This document shows positions 1-11,749 of a stretch of DNA of 64,000 bases, piece by piece. The translations under genes were made by a program, and so were the position numbers. Every line of letters begins with the position of its first letter. Within the stretch, counting starts at the first letter, position 1. Origin of the DNA: Nymphaea colorata (taxonomy: Eukaryota; Streptophyta; Magnoliopsida; Nymphaeales; Nymphaeaceae); assembly GCF_008831285.2 (NCBI RefSeq), contig NC_045151.1, positions 8,075,682 through 8,139,681 of the forward strand. The letters run 5' to 3'. The notes under the pieces were generated by a model. The model saw only the letters and a program-made list of their open reading frames with translations. It searched no databases and was not told where the DNA came from.

Positions 1-333
1 TCCAAATATGATGAGTATTTATTCAATTCAGTGACTTTACAGTTATTCCTTTAAAATCTCCCGAAGAAGAATATCAGAAAAGGGGAAAAGAACCATTTCA
101 CTACAAAAAACTTCAGAATTCTGAGAAGGAAAAAAATTCCCTAAAAACTGCCCAATCGAACATGTTCCTCTACGACGTCCAATAACGAAAACCTTGTTAA
201 AAAGAAAAATAACATGTGAAGAACTTCAAAAGAAATACATGTTGATCTGAGGATTCTGTGGAAACCACGCTAGAGTTCGCTTCCCTGTCGCCCTGCCGAG
301 ACCCCTCCTCCTCCGTTGTCCTTCCCATTGACT

Positions 334-381
<48 letters not shown>

Positions 382-954
382 GGTTGGTTGGGAGGTAGAT
401 GGTGGGTAGCGGTAAAGCAGCAAGCAGCGTTAGGTGGGTGGTGGTGGTGGTGCCGTGGTGGGGGTAGTGAGCAGCCAAGCAGCAGCTACAGAATCACACC
501 AACGGCAGAGCACTTATGCAGCTTACGGCCAGTGGCGAGAGGGGACTTTCTTTACCCATGACCTGGAATGCACAACCGAGGATTCCATTGTTACTACAAA
601 ATCTCAGAAAACTAAAATTTGCAAAACCATCTTGAGATTTTTACCGTCTTCTTTACGTTCAATAGATGGACCTCTTAACTTTTCTACCAGTAACAGCAAC
701 AAGCAGCTGAGCGAGAAAAAGGATTCTGACACGGTAACCAACTAAAAGTGTCAAAAAAACCCGTTTTCACAAGTTAATATCTCTATTAAAACATGCTTTT
801 CGAAATAAAGGATGGTTGACTCATACGAAAATATAAGTTGACGACATATACATGTGAGCGAGAAGTGGTAGAAACTGCATTGACTGTTGAGCGGGCGATG
901 ATTCATTGGAGCACCGATCTGATTCATTGGAGAAATGAGGATCCTCCAGTCCGA
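1..954. other. Intergenic, no recognisable gene
   Basis: No reading frame here resembles a known protein family; the frames over 336-478 are products of a (GA)n tract and GGT-rich DNA. The stretch could be the upstream or leader region of a gene lying to the left on the minus strand, where a (CT)n leader would be typical, but nothing in the window proves this. Confidence 0.5.
336..378. repeat. (GA)n microsatellite
   Basis: About 21 uninterrupted GA dinucleotides. Read on the minus strand it is a (CT)n tract of the kind often found in plant promoters and 5' leaders. Confidence 0.95.
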
Positions 955-1060
955 AGCGCGTTGGCACAACGGTAGGCTGGCAGGCAGCTGGTTGTTCGTT
1001 CGAGATAGAATGTTTCCCTTTTGTTATAAATGGGGACACACCCATATTCTAGTTGAATTG
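955..1060 (+). mobile_element. Possible tRNA-derived SINE fragment
   Basis: An A-box-like motif TGGCACAACGG (962-972) is followed 36 bp later by a B-box-like GTTCGAGAT (998-1006), with one mismatch to GWTCRANNC at the last base. The spacing fits an internal RNA polymerase III promoter. There is no poly(A) tail or target duplication, and the arms do not fold into a clear tRNA, so chance remains possible. Confidence 0.25.
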
Positions 1061-2900
1061 TAGTGCAGTTGCATCCCTGAGGCACGACACAGCAACGCAG
1101 CCATCAATTTAGGGAAGTGAAGATGTTTTTATACCTACATGTATAAACAGTACGAATTAAGAGGGGCCCCTTGAGGAAAATGCTGAAGTAGAATATAAAA
1201 ATGGGGTTCTCTCAAGAAAACCTCCTTCCGACTTTGAGTTCCACATGATGCTTGGCTAGACGAAATTTATTTGGGCGACAAGGACTCCAGCCAGTATTTA
1301 GGTTCACGAATTTTTATACGGATCTTAGATTTTGTTTTTATTTGAAAGATACAAAGGTTCAATATGAAAAATTTGTAATTTTCTTCTTCTTTAGGCCCAC
1401 AAATCTCAAGGTACGCTTTTCCTCCTCCTTGCACCTATTCCAGTAGAGGTCCATAGATTTAGGAAATAATGGTTTTTGATATATTTTGGTATACTATTTG
1501 GGTAGAGATCCATAAAATTAGGCAACAGTGGATAGCTTAAATTCTTGGTCCCCAAATTTGCAGTTTGCCAATATAATGAATTTAAAGTAATTCCACTGTA
1601 GACGAGGCCATTGATGTCCGGATTAGGATAATCAAATGACCTCACTGAAAAAGATGGCATTTTTTTATGAGATAAAAATGAAACCCAATATGTGGATCTA
1701 GATCCAATATGAGGAAGTTGGAATACCTAAACGAATCGCCTAAATGCACCTTTGGTCAAATTTAGAGATGACCCTTCTCTCCTCCTTGTCTCGCAAAGCG
1801 TCCAAAAGTTGCCAAGAGGACCAACTTGCCTCGAGCATGGAATTGCGTTTGAAGGCAAATCATATGTTAGCACCATTTGAGACCCACTTGATGGTGTTTG
1901 CCTACAAGTTGACAATCATGCTCCCAAGCTGTGCCTCATATTGCAGACCCAGTTACTTGATGCTTTTAATTAGCAATACAAAATGCCACCAAAACTGTTG
2001 ATAAGGTTCTCTACAGCATATTTGTGGTCCTTACTGTAAGTTGTGTGAGACACTAGATGACCCAAACTCAATTTTGTATCAACACCATCAAGTCCTCACC
2101 ACCTCAAAAGCTTGGATCTGAAATCCAAAATCAAGAAGATGACCTCTAGATATCCTTTTATGTAAACCAATTCAAACGTATAATCTCAAGGAACCATGCG
2201 GGTAGGACTTCCCACATTTATTAAAAATTTAAAACTGAAAACGAAGAAACAATGAAGAATAAAGAACGGAGCCTATGTTGCTATCCGCACAAAAAGTGAT
2301 ACAGAAACCTACGTAAGAACCTGGGCAACCTCAAGAGTAGGTGCCTGATTTATAACACTGATAAAATTAGCATATTTATTTATTAGTTACTACTGTGCTC
2401 CCCGGGAACCTTTCTCTTCCCTCAAGTTTAGCCTTAAGCCTCCTTGTACAGGAACTACCATTAGTCACCACCTTGATCTGCTGAAGACTCCTCTTAAACA
2501 AGATCTAGGAGCGTCGTTAGGCCTATTTCCAGCAATTTATATTCTGGGAAACTGATCTCAGTACTAAAATTGTAAGCTTCTAAATTTCTAATATCACTTC
2601 TCTTTGCTTCCTTGTGAACCCAAACACAGAGATCCCAAGTCCTCTTCTTTTTTACTACCAGCACCTGAATATGGGCTTCCACTCCTAAATAAGGCCAGCC
2701 TTCCACCAGCACTCTGAAATCAACCGCAAAACTCCTCCTTCTCCCTCTGATTTGCTTAATTGATGTCATATATATCTCCTTACATTTATGCCAAATGCTC
2801 TAGGCTTCATTTTTAAGCTATTTCTTCACACCATCACACATGCATCAATTCTTGTCTCCCAAATGCACCATATCACATAGTGGAAGGTGAGATGTCAACA
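1061..2900. other. Intergenic, unrecognised DNA
   Basis: AT-rich sequence with short unrelated reading frames on both strands. The longest minus-strand frame (2494-2769, 91 codons) lies just downstream of the LINE remnant in LINE orientation and may be its decayed 3' part, but I could not match it to a LINE domain. Confidence 0.4.
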
Positions 2901-4700
2901 CTTGTGTAGCTTTTTCTTTTTATGATGCTACGACAACCACATCTTAATTCCTCTATAAAGTGAGAGTGAGAGGAACTTTTCTACGATGTTTAGCCTTCAC
3001 ATGCTTCCAAACTATTATAGCAAGCTTGCACTTAATGCATAAGTGGTCAGAAGTTTTCTCTTGCCTATTACAAATAAACCATCTGCTTACAATCACCCAT
3101 TGTTGCTTCTACAGCCGGTTCTGTTGTTGGTAGTCTTCCATGAGATGCTATGAAGACAACCAGTTTGCCCTTAGAAGACCCTCCCTCAACCACATCCATT
3201 GTCATCAATCTTGTCTATTATACCTCTATCTTATTTTCTGCCAAACCTCATGAAAATCTACATCAATTGCTTTAAACCTCCCAAACATCATTTCATCCTG
3301 CCCCTCCATTAGGCTGGGTTTCTAAAGGGCCCTTTTGCCTAATAGTTGTTGAAAAGCATACAATAAGCTGAAGTCTGGTCAAGAAACTCCCTTTTCAAAA
3401 ACCTATCAACTTGTTTAGAGTATCTACATGCATTTTAGTGAATAACAGTCAAAGAGTATTGACATCAGGATTACAATTTCTAAAAACAATAGTATTCCTT
3501 GTCATTCACAAATTTGTAACCCCAAAACCTTCAACACAATGCTTCCTTATTGCTCTATTTAAATTCATTATTCAGTTTGTGAAGCCAGCAATCACGCAAG
3601 TTTTGTCTTTAAATGCTTCACCCTTTGAAGTAATAAAAGTGAGAAAATCTTCAACATCCCAAGTCTTATAGTATGCTATACATATAACACAAGCAAACAT
3701 AACACTACCTCTGCTTACAAAAAAGACAGGAACTTGCTTGCCATCCTTTTGTAAACATGTTGATTTGAACTATATACATTACATCTCTAAATGGAGGCTA
3801 CATATCAGGCCTCATATCAATCCTAAACCAGTTCTAACTTCATCTTGCTTGTAGTTAAACCATGACGGACTGCATATTACTCCTCTAATGTCATTCCATA
3901 GACTAAAGCAAATCGCATTAATATCCCAACCATTACCATTATGAAACCATAAATTATGGTTCACCAAAAGCTTTCATATTATTAGAGGAAATAAAAGCCT
4001 CTAGACTTTAATTGCTCATGAGACTTTAAAGGGTCTTGACTGCCATCATGAAGCGCCTCTCTAACAGACTCCATATTCCTTAGAACCACAATAAATTTGC
4101 AAGCTAAAATTTCCCAAACTTGAATTGCTACATGTACCTTTTTGACACATGAGCAGTTTTTTCTTTATCCATTTGCCAAACATTATAGAAACCAGCTAGA
4201 TAAACACCAAACTTTTTAAGGATTCAGTCATGACCTTCAAATTTGTATATAAAATTGCAAAGGGCTACGAGTCTATACTGTTGATCACTTTTAGCATCAC
4301 TTCCCTTAGGAATCAATACCATCACAACTTGATTTATTTTTTAACAAGCTTTCCCTTGTTGAAAAATGGGGTGAACCATCTGAAGGAGATCGTTGTAAAT
4401 CATATTCCAACGTTGCTGGAAACAGCACCCACGAATCTATTGGGCCTAGGTGTCTTTTCCCCATTTGACATGAAAACCACTTTCTCAATTCTTCCATTAA
4501 CACTGACATTATAAGCTCTTTATTTCTTCAGCTATGACAGTCAATCTCTTGTTCATATTAGTCAACATAGAACCATCTCCCTAGTAAATACATAACAAGT
4601 TTGTAAAGAAATCCTCACAAGTACGTTTTAGATCCTCATACTTTGATAAGTTTCTTTCATCTGTTTCCAACTCAACAATCTTGTTTTTTGTCTGCCTACC
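2900..4700 (-). mobile_element. Decayed LINE (non-LTR retrotransposon)
   Basis: Two LINE protein signatures lie in order on the minus strand. At about 4510-4210 a broken frame reads like the N-terminal part of a plant L1-type reverse transcriptase, with a segment resembling VLIPKGSDAKS followed by YRLVALCNFIYK, close to the usual LIPK...YRPISLCN pattern. At about 3100-3000 the frame contains EKTSDHLCIKCKLAIIVW, matching the C-terminal zf-RVT zinc knuckle. The reading frame is broken by many stops and shifts, and much of the RT core between the two parts is not readable. The element is dead; its exact ends are not visible. Confidence 0.7.
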
Positions 4701-5737
4701 TTTAACTAAACATGAAAAATAACTCATATTCATATCACCTTTAGTTACCTATTGATATTTGGCCCTTAATCTATGGGGTGTTTGATTGGTCTGGAATCAA
4801 ATTTTACTTGAAAATGGAATTAAATTTTCATTCCAATTCTAATTCCCACATGTGTTTGATGACTTGGAATTTTCATTGCGTAATTGAAAATTCCTTTTTT
4901 GATTGAAATTAAATTAAATTTTTTGAATTGGGAGACTGTTAGATTCAAATAAACTACTACAACCTTCTAACTTGAAGCACAATTCCATTAGCAATTTGCA
5001 ACTTCATGATGACACACACTACCTAGAAAGTGGCTGTTGAGGCTAGTAGCTCTTGTGAGAGATAGGAGAGAGCTGAGCAAATGACTTGATAATCAAACCC
5101 TTAATTTAGAGACCCTCATAGGCTTACAGGGGTCTATGCAGGCTCTTATGAAATCCAAGCAAAATTATTTGCAAGCAAATGAAAAAAAAACAAGTGACCA
5201 CTAATATAGCTCATGTAGTTGTCCCATCCTTCTTACATGCCTAGAAGTTTAAAGACACTTACAATTTCCCACACAATGAAAAAACAAAGGTATTAGGATG
5301 AATAAAGTTAGAAATTATGACCAAATCTTAGTACATAATCATAAAAGAACTCTCATTTACTCTTCTTTGGACCCTAATTCCAAATAAGACTAGGAAAACT
5401 AAACTACTAAATAATGAAGAAAGATATAGAAAACACAAAAAATAGTTCTAAATTTATTTCTCTTTGTTAGGGTCTGATTGTTCATCTTTGTGTCCATTTA
5501 TATTTTCTTTTTAAATTAAAGGTTCAAAGGGCAATTTTTTGGTTGCCTTTTGGCTTGTATGTAGGATGTCATATAAGGCCAAAAGTGATATTATGTTTAG
5601 TATCATGTGACATTCTGTTAAGGTAGCATTGATTTTTTTTTGTTTATGGGACATAGTTTTCCATTATTGAGTTTTAATTGTTTTCGTTATTATTGGTCAC
5701 ATTAGATAGTGATTTACGCATATCTTAGCACATTTAT
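4700..5737. other. Intergenic, AT-rich
   Basis: No gene seen. At 4775-4790 there is a single GGGGTGTTTGATTGG sequence resembling the ends of the Harbinger-like elements elsewhere in this window, but no partner end was found. Confidence 0.4.
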
Positions 5738-6190
5738 TGTTGGGAAACAACAAGAGAGGAAAAGGAAAAACTAATGTTGTATGCACAAAGTCTTAGACCA
5801 AGTTCAAAGCATCATTCTCATTAGAGAGAAAACACATAACTCTTACAGTCTTCAATACAAACAACTCGTACTACACTCGACCTAGTACACCTAACACACA
5901 CACATATACCTATCTATAAAGCCCAAGAAAGCTGTAACTACCCTCATACATAATGATATCATAAACCCATGAAATTAAATCATAATATCTAAACAAAAAG
6001 AAACTCCTCTTAGTGTGGCCCATTAACTACATACCCTTAAGGTCATTCATGGCATGGGTTAAAAGCAAAACTACCACAAAACACACACAACATGACACTA
6101 ACCTTTAATATTTTATTAAGAGCATACATTATTGTGCATGTGTTTGTGGACTCCTTGTATGTTAAAGGAGTATTGCATCACATTCTATCA
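5738..6190 (-). repeat. Copia 3' LTR
   Basis: Homologous along its length to 9656-10079. Shared blocks include ACCTATCTATAA and GGCCCATTAACTACATA. It directly abuts the polypurine tract at 6191-6199, which marks it as the 3' LTR of the minus-strand element. Confidence 0.9.
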
Positions 6191-8990
6191 CTCCCCCTTG
6201 ATACAAAACTCGAAGTGCCAAGAGATTATATGAATTTTGGGAACTTTGAATAGTCAAGAGCTTTTGTAAATCTATTAGCCACTTTATTATTTGTATAACA
6301 ATACTTCATTATGATTAATTGATCAACAATTATTTCCTAAATAAAGTAATGGTGAAGCTCAATATGTTTAGTTCTTCCTTGGAATACTGTATTTTTTGTC
6401 ACGATAATTTCTATTTAGTTATCAAAAAAAATTTATGTTGCCTTGACTCATTTTTTTTTACTCAAGCCATCCAAAAGCCATCATACACAGATTGAACTTG
6501 ATACACAAATGTCATAGCTACAACAAACTTTGCTTCTAAAGATGCTTTATTGACATTACGATGCAGCCCCAGACCCAAGGGTAAAGACTACTTGTTTATG
6601 TTTTCCTGTCATTTACAAAACTAGCCTAATCACTGTGAGGAAAGCTGATCAACTTAAACTTGGAATTAGATTGGTACCAAATATGATAGTTGCTTGTTGC
6701 GTGGATGTAATAGAGGATTCACTCTGCTGCTCCAAAATGATGTTTTAATGGACAATGCATAAACTTTCATATCAATCCAACTACAAAGTCTTGGCATATT
6801 TGTATAAGATAGATCTATCTCCCTACTAAACTCCTATGTAGCTCTTCATCAACTTTCATAGTGCCATCATTTACAATTATTTTCTCATTGGTATTCATGG
6901 GAGTATAACATTATTTACATTTCAGTATATTGAATTTCTTTAGTATATCCAAAGCATCATTTTCTCGAGAAGTAAAAATATCATCATCAGTTTGTAAACT
7001 TGAAATCTAAGAAAATAATGTAACAAACCTAAATCTAACATGTTAAATTTATGCATTATGCTTGCCTTAGCTTTTTTCAATGAGACTACTAGAGGAACCT
7101 GTATATATGACGTCATTTACATATACACAGACTATGAAAATATCATTACATGTTTCCTTTACTTATAAAGTATGTTCGTTCTCATTTATGTGAAAACCAT
7201 TTTCCATTAAGTATTAATTTAATCTCTTGTTCCATGCTCTTGGTGCTTATTTAAGGCCATAGAGAGCCTAATTCAATCTATATACCTTCTCTCTTTTTTT
7301 TCAACAACAATAAATCTTAAAGGTCCTGAAACATAAACTTCTTCTTTCAAGAAGCCATTTAAAGCTGTTAACTTTACATCAAACTGAAAAAAATGATCAT
7401 TGCATATGAGTTGCTAATGCTAAAATAGTTTTAACAATTTCACAGTGTGCAACATAAAAAGCATTTCTGAAAAATTTATCTCATCCTCTTAAGTGTACCC
7501 TTTCATGATGAATCCTGCTTTAAATTTTTGCATGCTCCCATCAACATTTGTATTTTATAGACTAATTTCACACAATGACATTTTTGTCATCTGGTAGATC
7601 TATAAGTTCTCAAGTGTCGTTTCTTTCAAAGACCACTATCTCTTCTTCCATGGGCTTCACCCATTCTTGTCTTCCACAAACATCTTCATAACATCAGTTT
7701 TGTGTCCATTAAAGCTAATAGACAGTTATAAATATCATCAATCTTCCTTACTTTTCTTTTGCTATTCATAGTAAGTCCAATATCTTGATCACTTTAGGCC
7801 CTCTACGAAAAAATGATGTTCTTGGTGTAGGTTGGGATACATCTTTTTCTTCCAAACTCAATGACCAAATATTCATCTTTATTATTCTACTTCCAAAAAC
7901 TGCTTTCACCAAAACATCTCGCCGAATAATAAGTTTACTTGTACCAGGTTTAAATAATTGATTCCGTTTTGTAACGTCTAAATATTTAATAAATATACAT
8001 TTTTCACTTTTCTTGTCCAACTTATATGCTCACTTGAATCAATTAAAACATATGAAGTATACCAAAAATATGAAAATTAATTACATTGGGTTTGTTTTTC
8101 TACCAAGCCTCATAAGACATTTAATTGTGAACTACCTTAGTTAGTGAGATGTTAAAATTTAATCAACTCATCCAGTTGAAGTTATCTAATAAACAATAGA
8201 ATATATATATATTATTCAAAGATGAAGTACCCACAAATGTCTGCCTAGATTGTTCAAGAGGCTTTTTGACCTTCCATGCCTTTTTTAATGCAAAAAGATA
8301 TACGATGTTGCTTTCAATATAAGCATCTTTCACAAGTCCCATCACTGTATGTAATATAGGAAAAATTCAAAGTTATGCACTTGTTATTTAATAATTTGGG
8401 CTCATTATAATATAAATGTTCATACCATAGATGCCAAATATAAGAGGGTTTTTCAATGTCACCAATCAAAGCAACATCATCTATATGCAAAAATTCAAGA
8501 GGAAACATTTTACTTATAGTCACTTTCACAATGGCAAAAGACTTTACACTTACTATTTGACTTATGTTTCATGTTTTTAGATGTTCATTCATGAAAGTTA
8601 AGGAAATAACCATTGTCAAGCAACTGCCAACACTCAATCAATTGTAAGATAAACCAGGTATGTAATAAGCATCATGGATTAGTTTTGTACTACATGATTT
8701 AGTCTTAAATAGTTCATTTGTCTTCACTATACTTGCTTATTATTTCCAAAACATACATACAACTTCATAGACTCGTCAATATGGTGCAAGAGATTCTTTT
8801 TACCTATCATGTGGTTACTACTACATCCACTGTTTGTAAAGCACACATGATCGATTTTAGCTTCTGAATATATAAGGAACAAATTACCATTATTATATTT
8901 TTGTTGTTCTTCAGCAACATTAGCTTGTTCTTTTTTTTCTCTGCATTTTGCTTCAATGTTCTCATATGTTTTTTGCAAAAAGGTCATTGT
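6191..8990 (-). pseudogene. Copia pol (protease-integrase-RT-RNase H), broken
   Basis: Read on the minus strand: 8987-8727 has a protease-like frame with NSGCSSNHMIGKK, close to the usual DSGCSNHMTG. 8529-8314 has the gag-pre-integrase segment with WHLWYEHL and SDGTCERC. 8345-8163 continues into the integrase core. 8020-7766 has the integrase C-terminal pattern DKKSEKCIFIKY and RRDVLVKAVF. Around 7400-7330 the reverse transcriptase shows ALNGFLKEEVYVSGP. 6900-6600 has the copia stretch around HRSLVG and HFGAAE, and 6560-6480 has SLEAKFVVAM in place of the RNase H SSAEAEY motif. Several frameshifts and stops separate these pieces. Confidence 0.8.
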
Positions 8991-9655
8991 TTATCTTCTA
9001 ACTTGACCTTTAATTGCTTCCACTGTTAGCACTTTGTTGACCACCACCAAATCTCCACTGGTCATGGCCACAACCATGATATCCACCTTTGCCTCTTCCT
9101 CTACATATATGTTTGTTATCTAACATGCATGTACCATCTTTTTGCTTGTTAGAAATTTCTGCCTGACCCTTAAAGGCATGCTCAATGCTTTTTTCGATGG
9201 ACCTTTCAACCTAGCTTCATGTGATATCTCCATGATAAACTTTTTTCAAAATATTTCAAGTTTCACTTGACTTGGTCATTACTATGATGCAAGGGAAGAT
9301 GCGTTTAGTTATATCTTGCTATGGAACAGTAAGAGCCCTTGCATCCTTCTTGGATATTTCTTTTGTTTCATTCGATGACATTGCCACATCGTTTTCAACT
9401 AGATCCAAATGAACTTGTGGTGTGAAAAAATGAGTTCATTTTAATGCTCCAAATTCATAAATTTCTCTTGAAAATTGGTACAAAAGTGTGTCAAAGTTTG
9501 AGAGTATTATTCAGTTTCACACCATTTGGCGACATAATTTAACTAGGTGGTTATGAAGAACCTCGAAAAATCAGCTTTAGAAACGACATTCATGACATAC
9601 AGATGTGTCCTTATGAATTCATCCAACTTGATCGAACATGGCGCCGATACCACAA
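8991..9655 (-). pseudogene. Copia gag remnant
   Basis: The minus-strand sequence between the primer-binding site and the protease segment is where gag belongs. It gives a broken frame with a glycine/arginine-rich stretch (GRGRGKGGYHGCGHDQW, about 9105-9055) like the RNA-binding part of plant copia Gag. An intact CCHC knuckle is not seen. Confidence 0.55.
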
Positions 9656-10079
9656 TGTTGGGAAACAACAAGATACAAAAAGAATAACTTGTGTTGCACT
9701 GAGAAAAACTCAAACCAATTTCAAATCATCATTCTTTGTAGAAAGAAAAAATACATAGCTCTTACATTCTCTAATACAAACAACTCAGTACTACACCACA
9801 ACACTACACTTTGTACACCTAATATTACACATACAAATACCTATCTATAAGGCCCAATAAATTAGTAACTTCCCTTTTACATAATTAAATCATACCATTA
9901 AAACAAAAAGAAACTCCTATTAATGTGGCCCATTAACTACATAGCACGAAGGTCATTCACAACATTAGCTGAAAGCAAAACTACCCTAACATTTCTTCAA
10001 TACCTTATCCATGCATACATTATTATGCATGTGTTTTGGACTTCAAGTATGCTAAGGAGTTTTGCATCACATTCTAACA
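9656..10079 (-). repeat. Copia 5' LTR
   Basis: Partner of 5738-6190. It abuts the primer-binding site at about 9638-9653, which makes it the 5' LTR for the minus-strand element. Small insertions and deletions relative to its partner point to an old insertion. Confidence 0.9.
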
Positions 10080-11283
10080 TCCATCTCTGCAACCAAGACT
10101 TGGTAGAGGTGACCTAGCTGGTTTAGATGCATATTAGAAGACAATTTTGGTCCTTTTTTTATTTTTGAGTGTGGAGGATTTGGTGACGAGTGCCAGTTGA
10201 TAAATTAGGTGAGTATTGCAGGGCAAGATGAAAATTTGAAGCTTTGTTGGATCTAGGAGATTCAAGTCCTTGGAGAAATTATTTTATTATTGTTTCTTTG
10301 AACTTATTTATTTTTTATCTTATTTAATGTGCTTCTTAATTAACTTTAATTTTTTGTGATAGGATCTATATTATTGTCCAGCACATGATGTGAAAATATC
10401 TATTATATAGATAATAAAGTTATTTGTTTAATTGTTTGTTGAGTAATTTAATTCATTATTTGGTTCTGGTTTTTGTTCAAGGGTTTCAAAACTTGAGATA
10501 GAGAGCAAAATCGTGATTTTGGTTTTGCAAATAATCTATTTCGATGTACATTGGCTGTATTTGGATCTGAATTTTAGAAAACGTATAAGATTTTTAAAAA
10601 CTAGGCTTGTAAGAAACTAGAAACTATCATGATTTGAACTCTGAATTCATGGGGCTCAAAGTTTGGACTAGACATGCCAATTTTCAAGCATGTGTTTCCG
10701 TCAAAATATACTTCAGTTCCAAATCCGTCTTGAAGTTTTTAGTCAGAATCTCATATCTAAAGCGTTGTTATTAGAGCATAAAAGGTCACTTAAAACATCT
10801 GCTAAATTATGAGAGGTTTTGAAATTGATCGAGATCTGTTTTACGATCAGAAGCAAGTTTAAGACCTGATTGTAAACCTTAATGGTTGTAAAATCTTCAT
10901 ATTTTTCCTTGAAAAATATTGGTGCAATTTACTAACAGAAGACAATATGTGCTTACTTATTTGACTTGATCGGGTGGCTTATTTGATATGTAAATGTTGT
11001 CGAGCTCTTAAATGCTTATATATCTTGTTATCATGCAAATTACTTGAAGGATGCCACGGACTCACCGTGGTAAGAGGTTCACATGACAATGAGTTGAAAT
11101 AGATGTGCATATTCTTATTGCATCATCATGCTTTAGATATCTATATGAATGAACTAATTTGTTATTCATTGATAATAATTATAGACGCGGTTCGGGGTTA
11201 TACGCAGAGTTGCTCCAATGTAGTTGAGCAGCGTTCCTTTGTTTTTTTATGATTTTTTTTTTAGTGTTTGTTGGATTTATTTA
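10080..11283. other. Intergenic, probable decayed repeat DNA
   Basis: No protein-like frame. The composition and phrases such as ACGGACTCACCGTGGTAAG (11055-11073) resemble plant LTR DNA, but no paired LTR, primer site or coding domain was found. Confidence 0.35.
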
Positions 11284-11474
11284 GAGATAGCTTAGCCAAT
11301 TGGTTTCACCCTTTAAAAGTCCAATTATAGAGGTTAATGTCGTTCGACTCCCGTTGATTTAAAAAGTCGATGCAGATTTAATGTTCGTTCGACTCCCGTT
11401 GAAATCAATGGACGGGTGTAAAAATGGCAAAAAATGTCTCCGGAGATTAAAAAAAAAAAAAAAAAAAAAAAAGT
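11284..11474 (+). mobile_element. tRNA-derived SINE-like element
   Basis: A-box-like TAGCTTAGCCAATTGG (11288-11303) is followed by a perfect B box GTTCGACTC (11342-11350). The B-box block is repeated at about 11389-11397. The unit ends in an uninterrupted A tract of about 24 bases (11450-11473). Internal pol III boxes near the 5' end plus a 3' poly(A) tail are the hallmarks of a tRNA-derived SINE. A target-site duplication was not found. Confidence 0.55.
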
Positions 11475-11611
11475 GCCCCCACTAAAAGGTCAAGATATCA
11501 AAAGGTGACAAAAAGTCACCTTTGTTAAAAGATAAAAAAGCATCTCATGTGACTGATAAAAGGAGAAAAAAAAACCCCATAGAGCCAGGTGGCTTGGAAG
11601 AGCCGTCAATG

Positions 11612-11719
11612 GTCGACCGAGCATCGCAGCGCTCTACTAAAAGGTTGGAAGATATTAGACATTGCGTCGACCGAGCATCGCAGCGCTCTACTAAAAGGTT
11701 GGAAGATATTAGACATTGC
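11612..11719 (+). repeat. Perfect 54-bp tandem duplication
   Basis: The 54-bp unit at 11612-11665 is repeated exactly at 11666-11719. Fifty-four is a multiple of three, so the open frame 11522-11734 carries an 18-residue peptide twice (VDRASQRSTKRLEDIRHC). Whether that frame is translated is unknown; the sequence identity indicates a recent event. Confidence 0.95.
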
Positions 11720-11749
11720 CCTTCGACTATATGAGTTGAGTTGATATAT

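Larger units (their letters stand above)
5738..10079 (-). mobile_element. Ty1-copia LTR retrotransposon, full length but decayed
   Basis: A 4.34-kb element read from right to left. Two related LTRs of about 453 and 424 bp bound it, each (on the plus strand) starting TGTTGGGAAACAACAAGA and ending in a TCTATCA or TCTAACA motif. Next to the right LTR the minus strand carries a primer-binding site like TGGTATCGGCGCC, a variant of the initiator-Met tRNA site; next to the left LTR lies a polypurine tract AAGGGGGAG. Domains follow copia order: gag and protease, integrase, reverse transcriptase, RNase H. Stops and frameshifts occur throughout, so it is not autonomous. The flanking pentamers TTTAT and TCCAT do not match, which suggests age or rearrangement. 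Confidence 0.9.

Noticed and set aside
4775-4940. Another Harbinger-like MITE (single GGGGTGTTTGATTGG end)
   Set aside because: No matching inverted end or 3-bp flank could be found, so it is not listed as an element.
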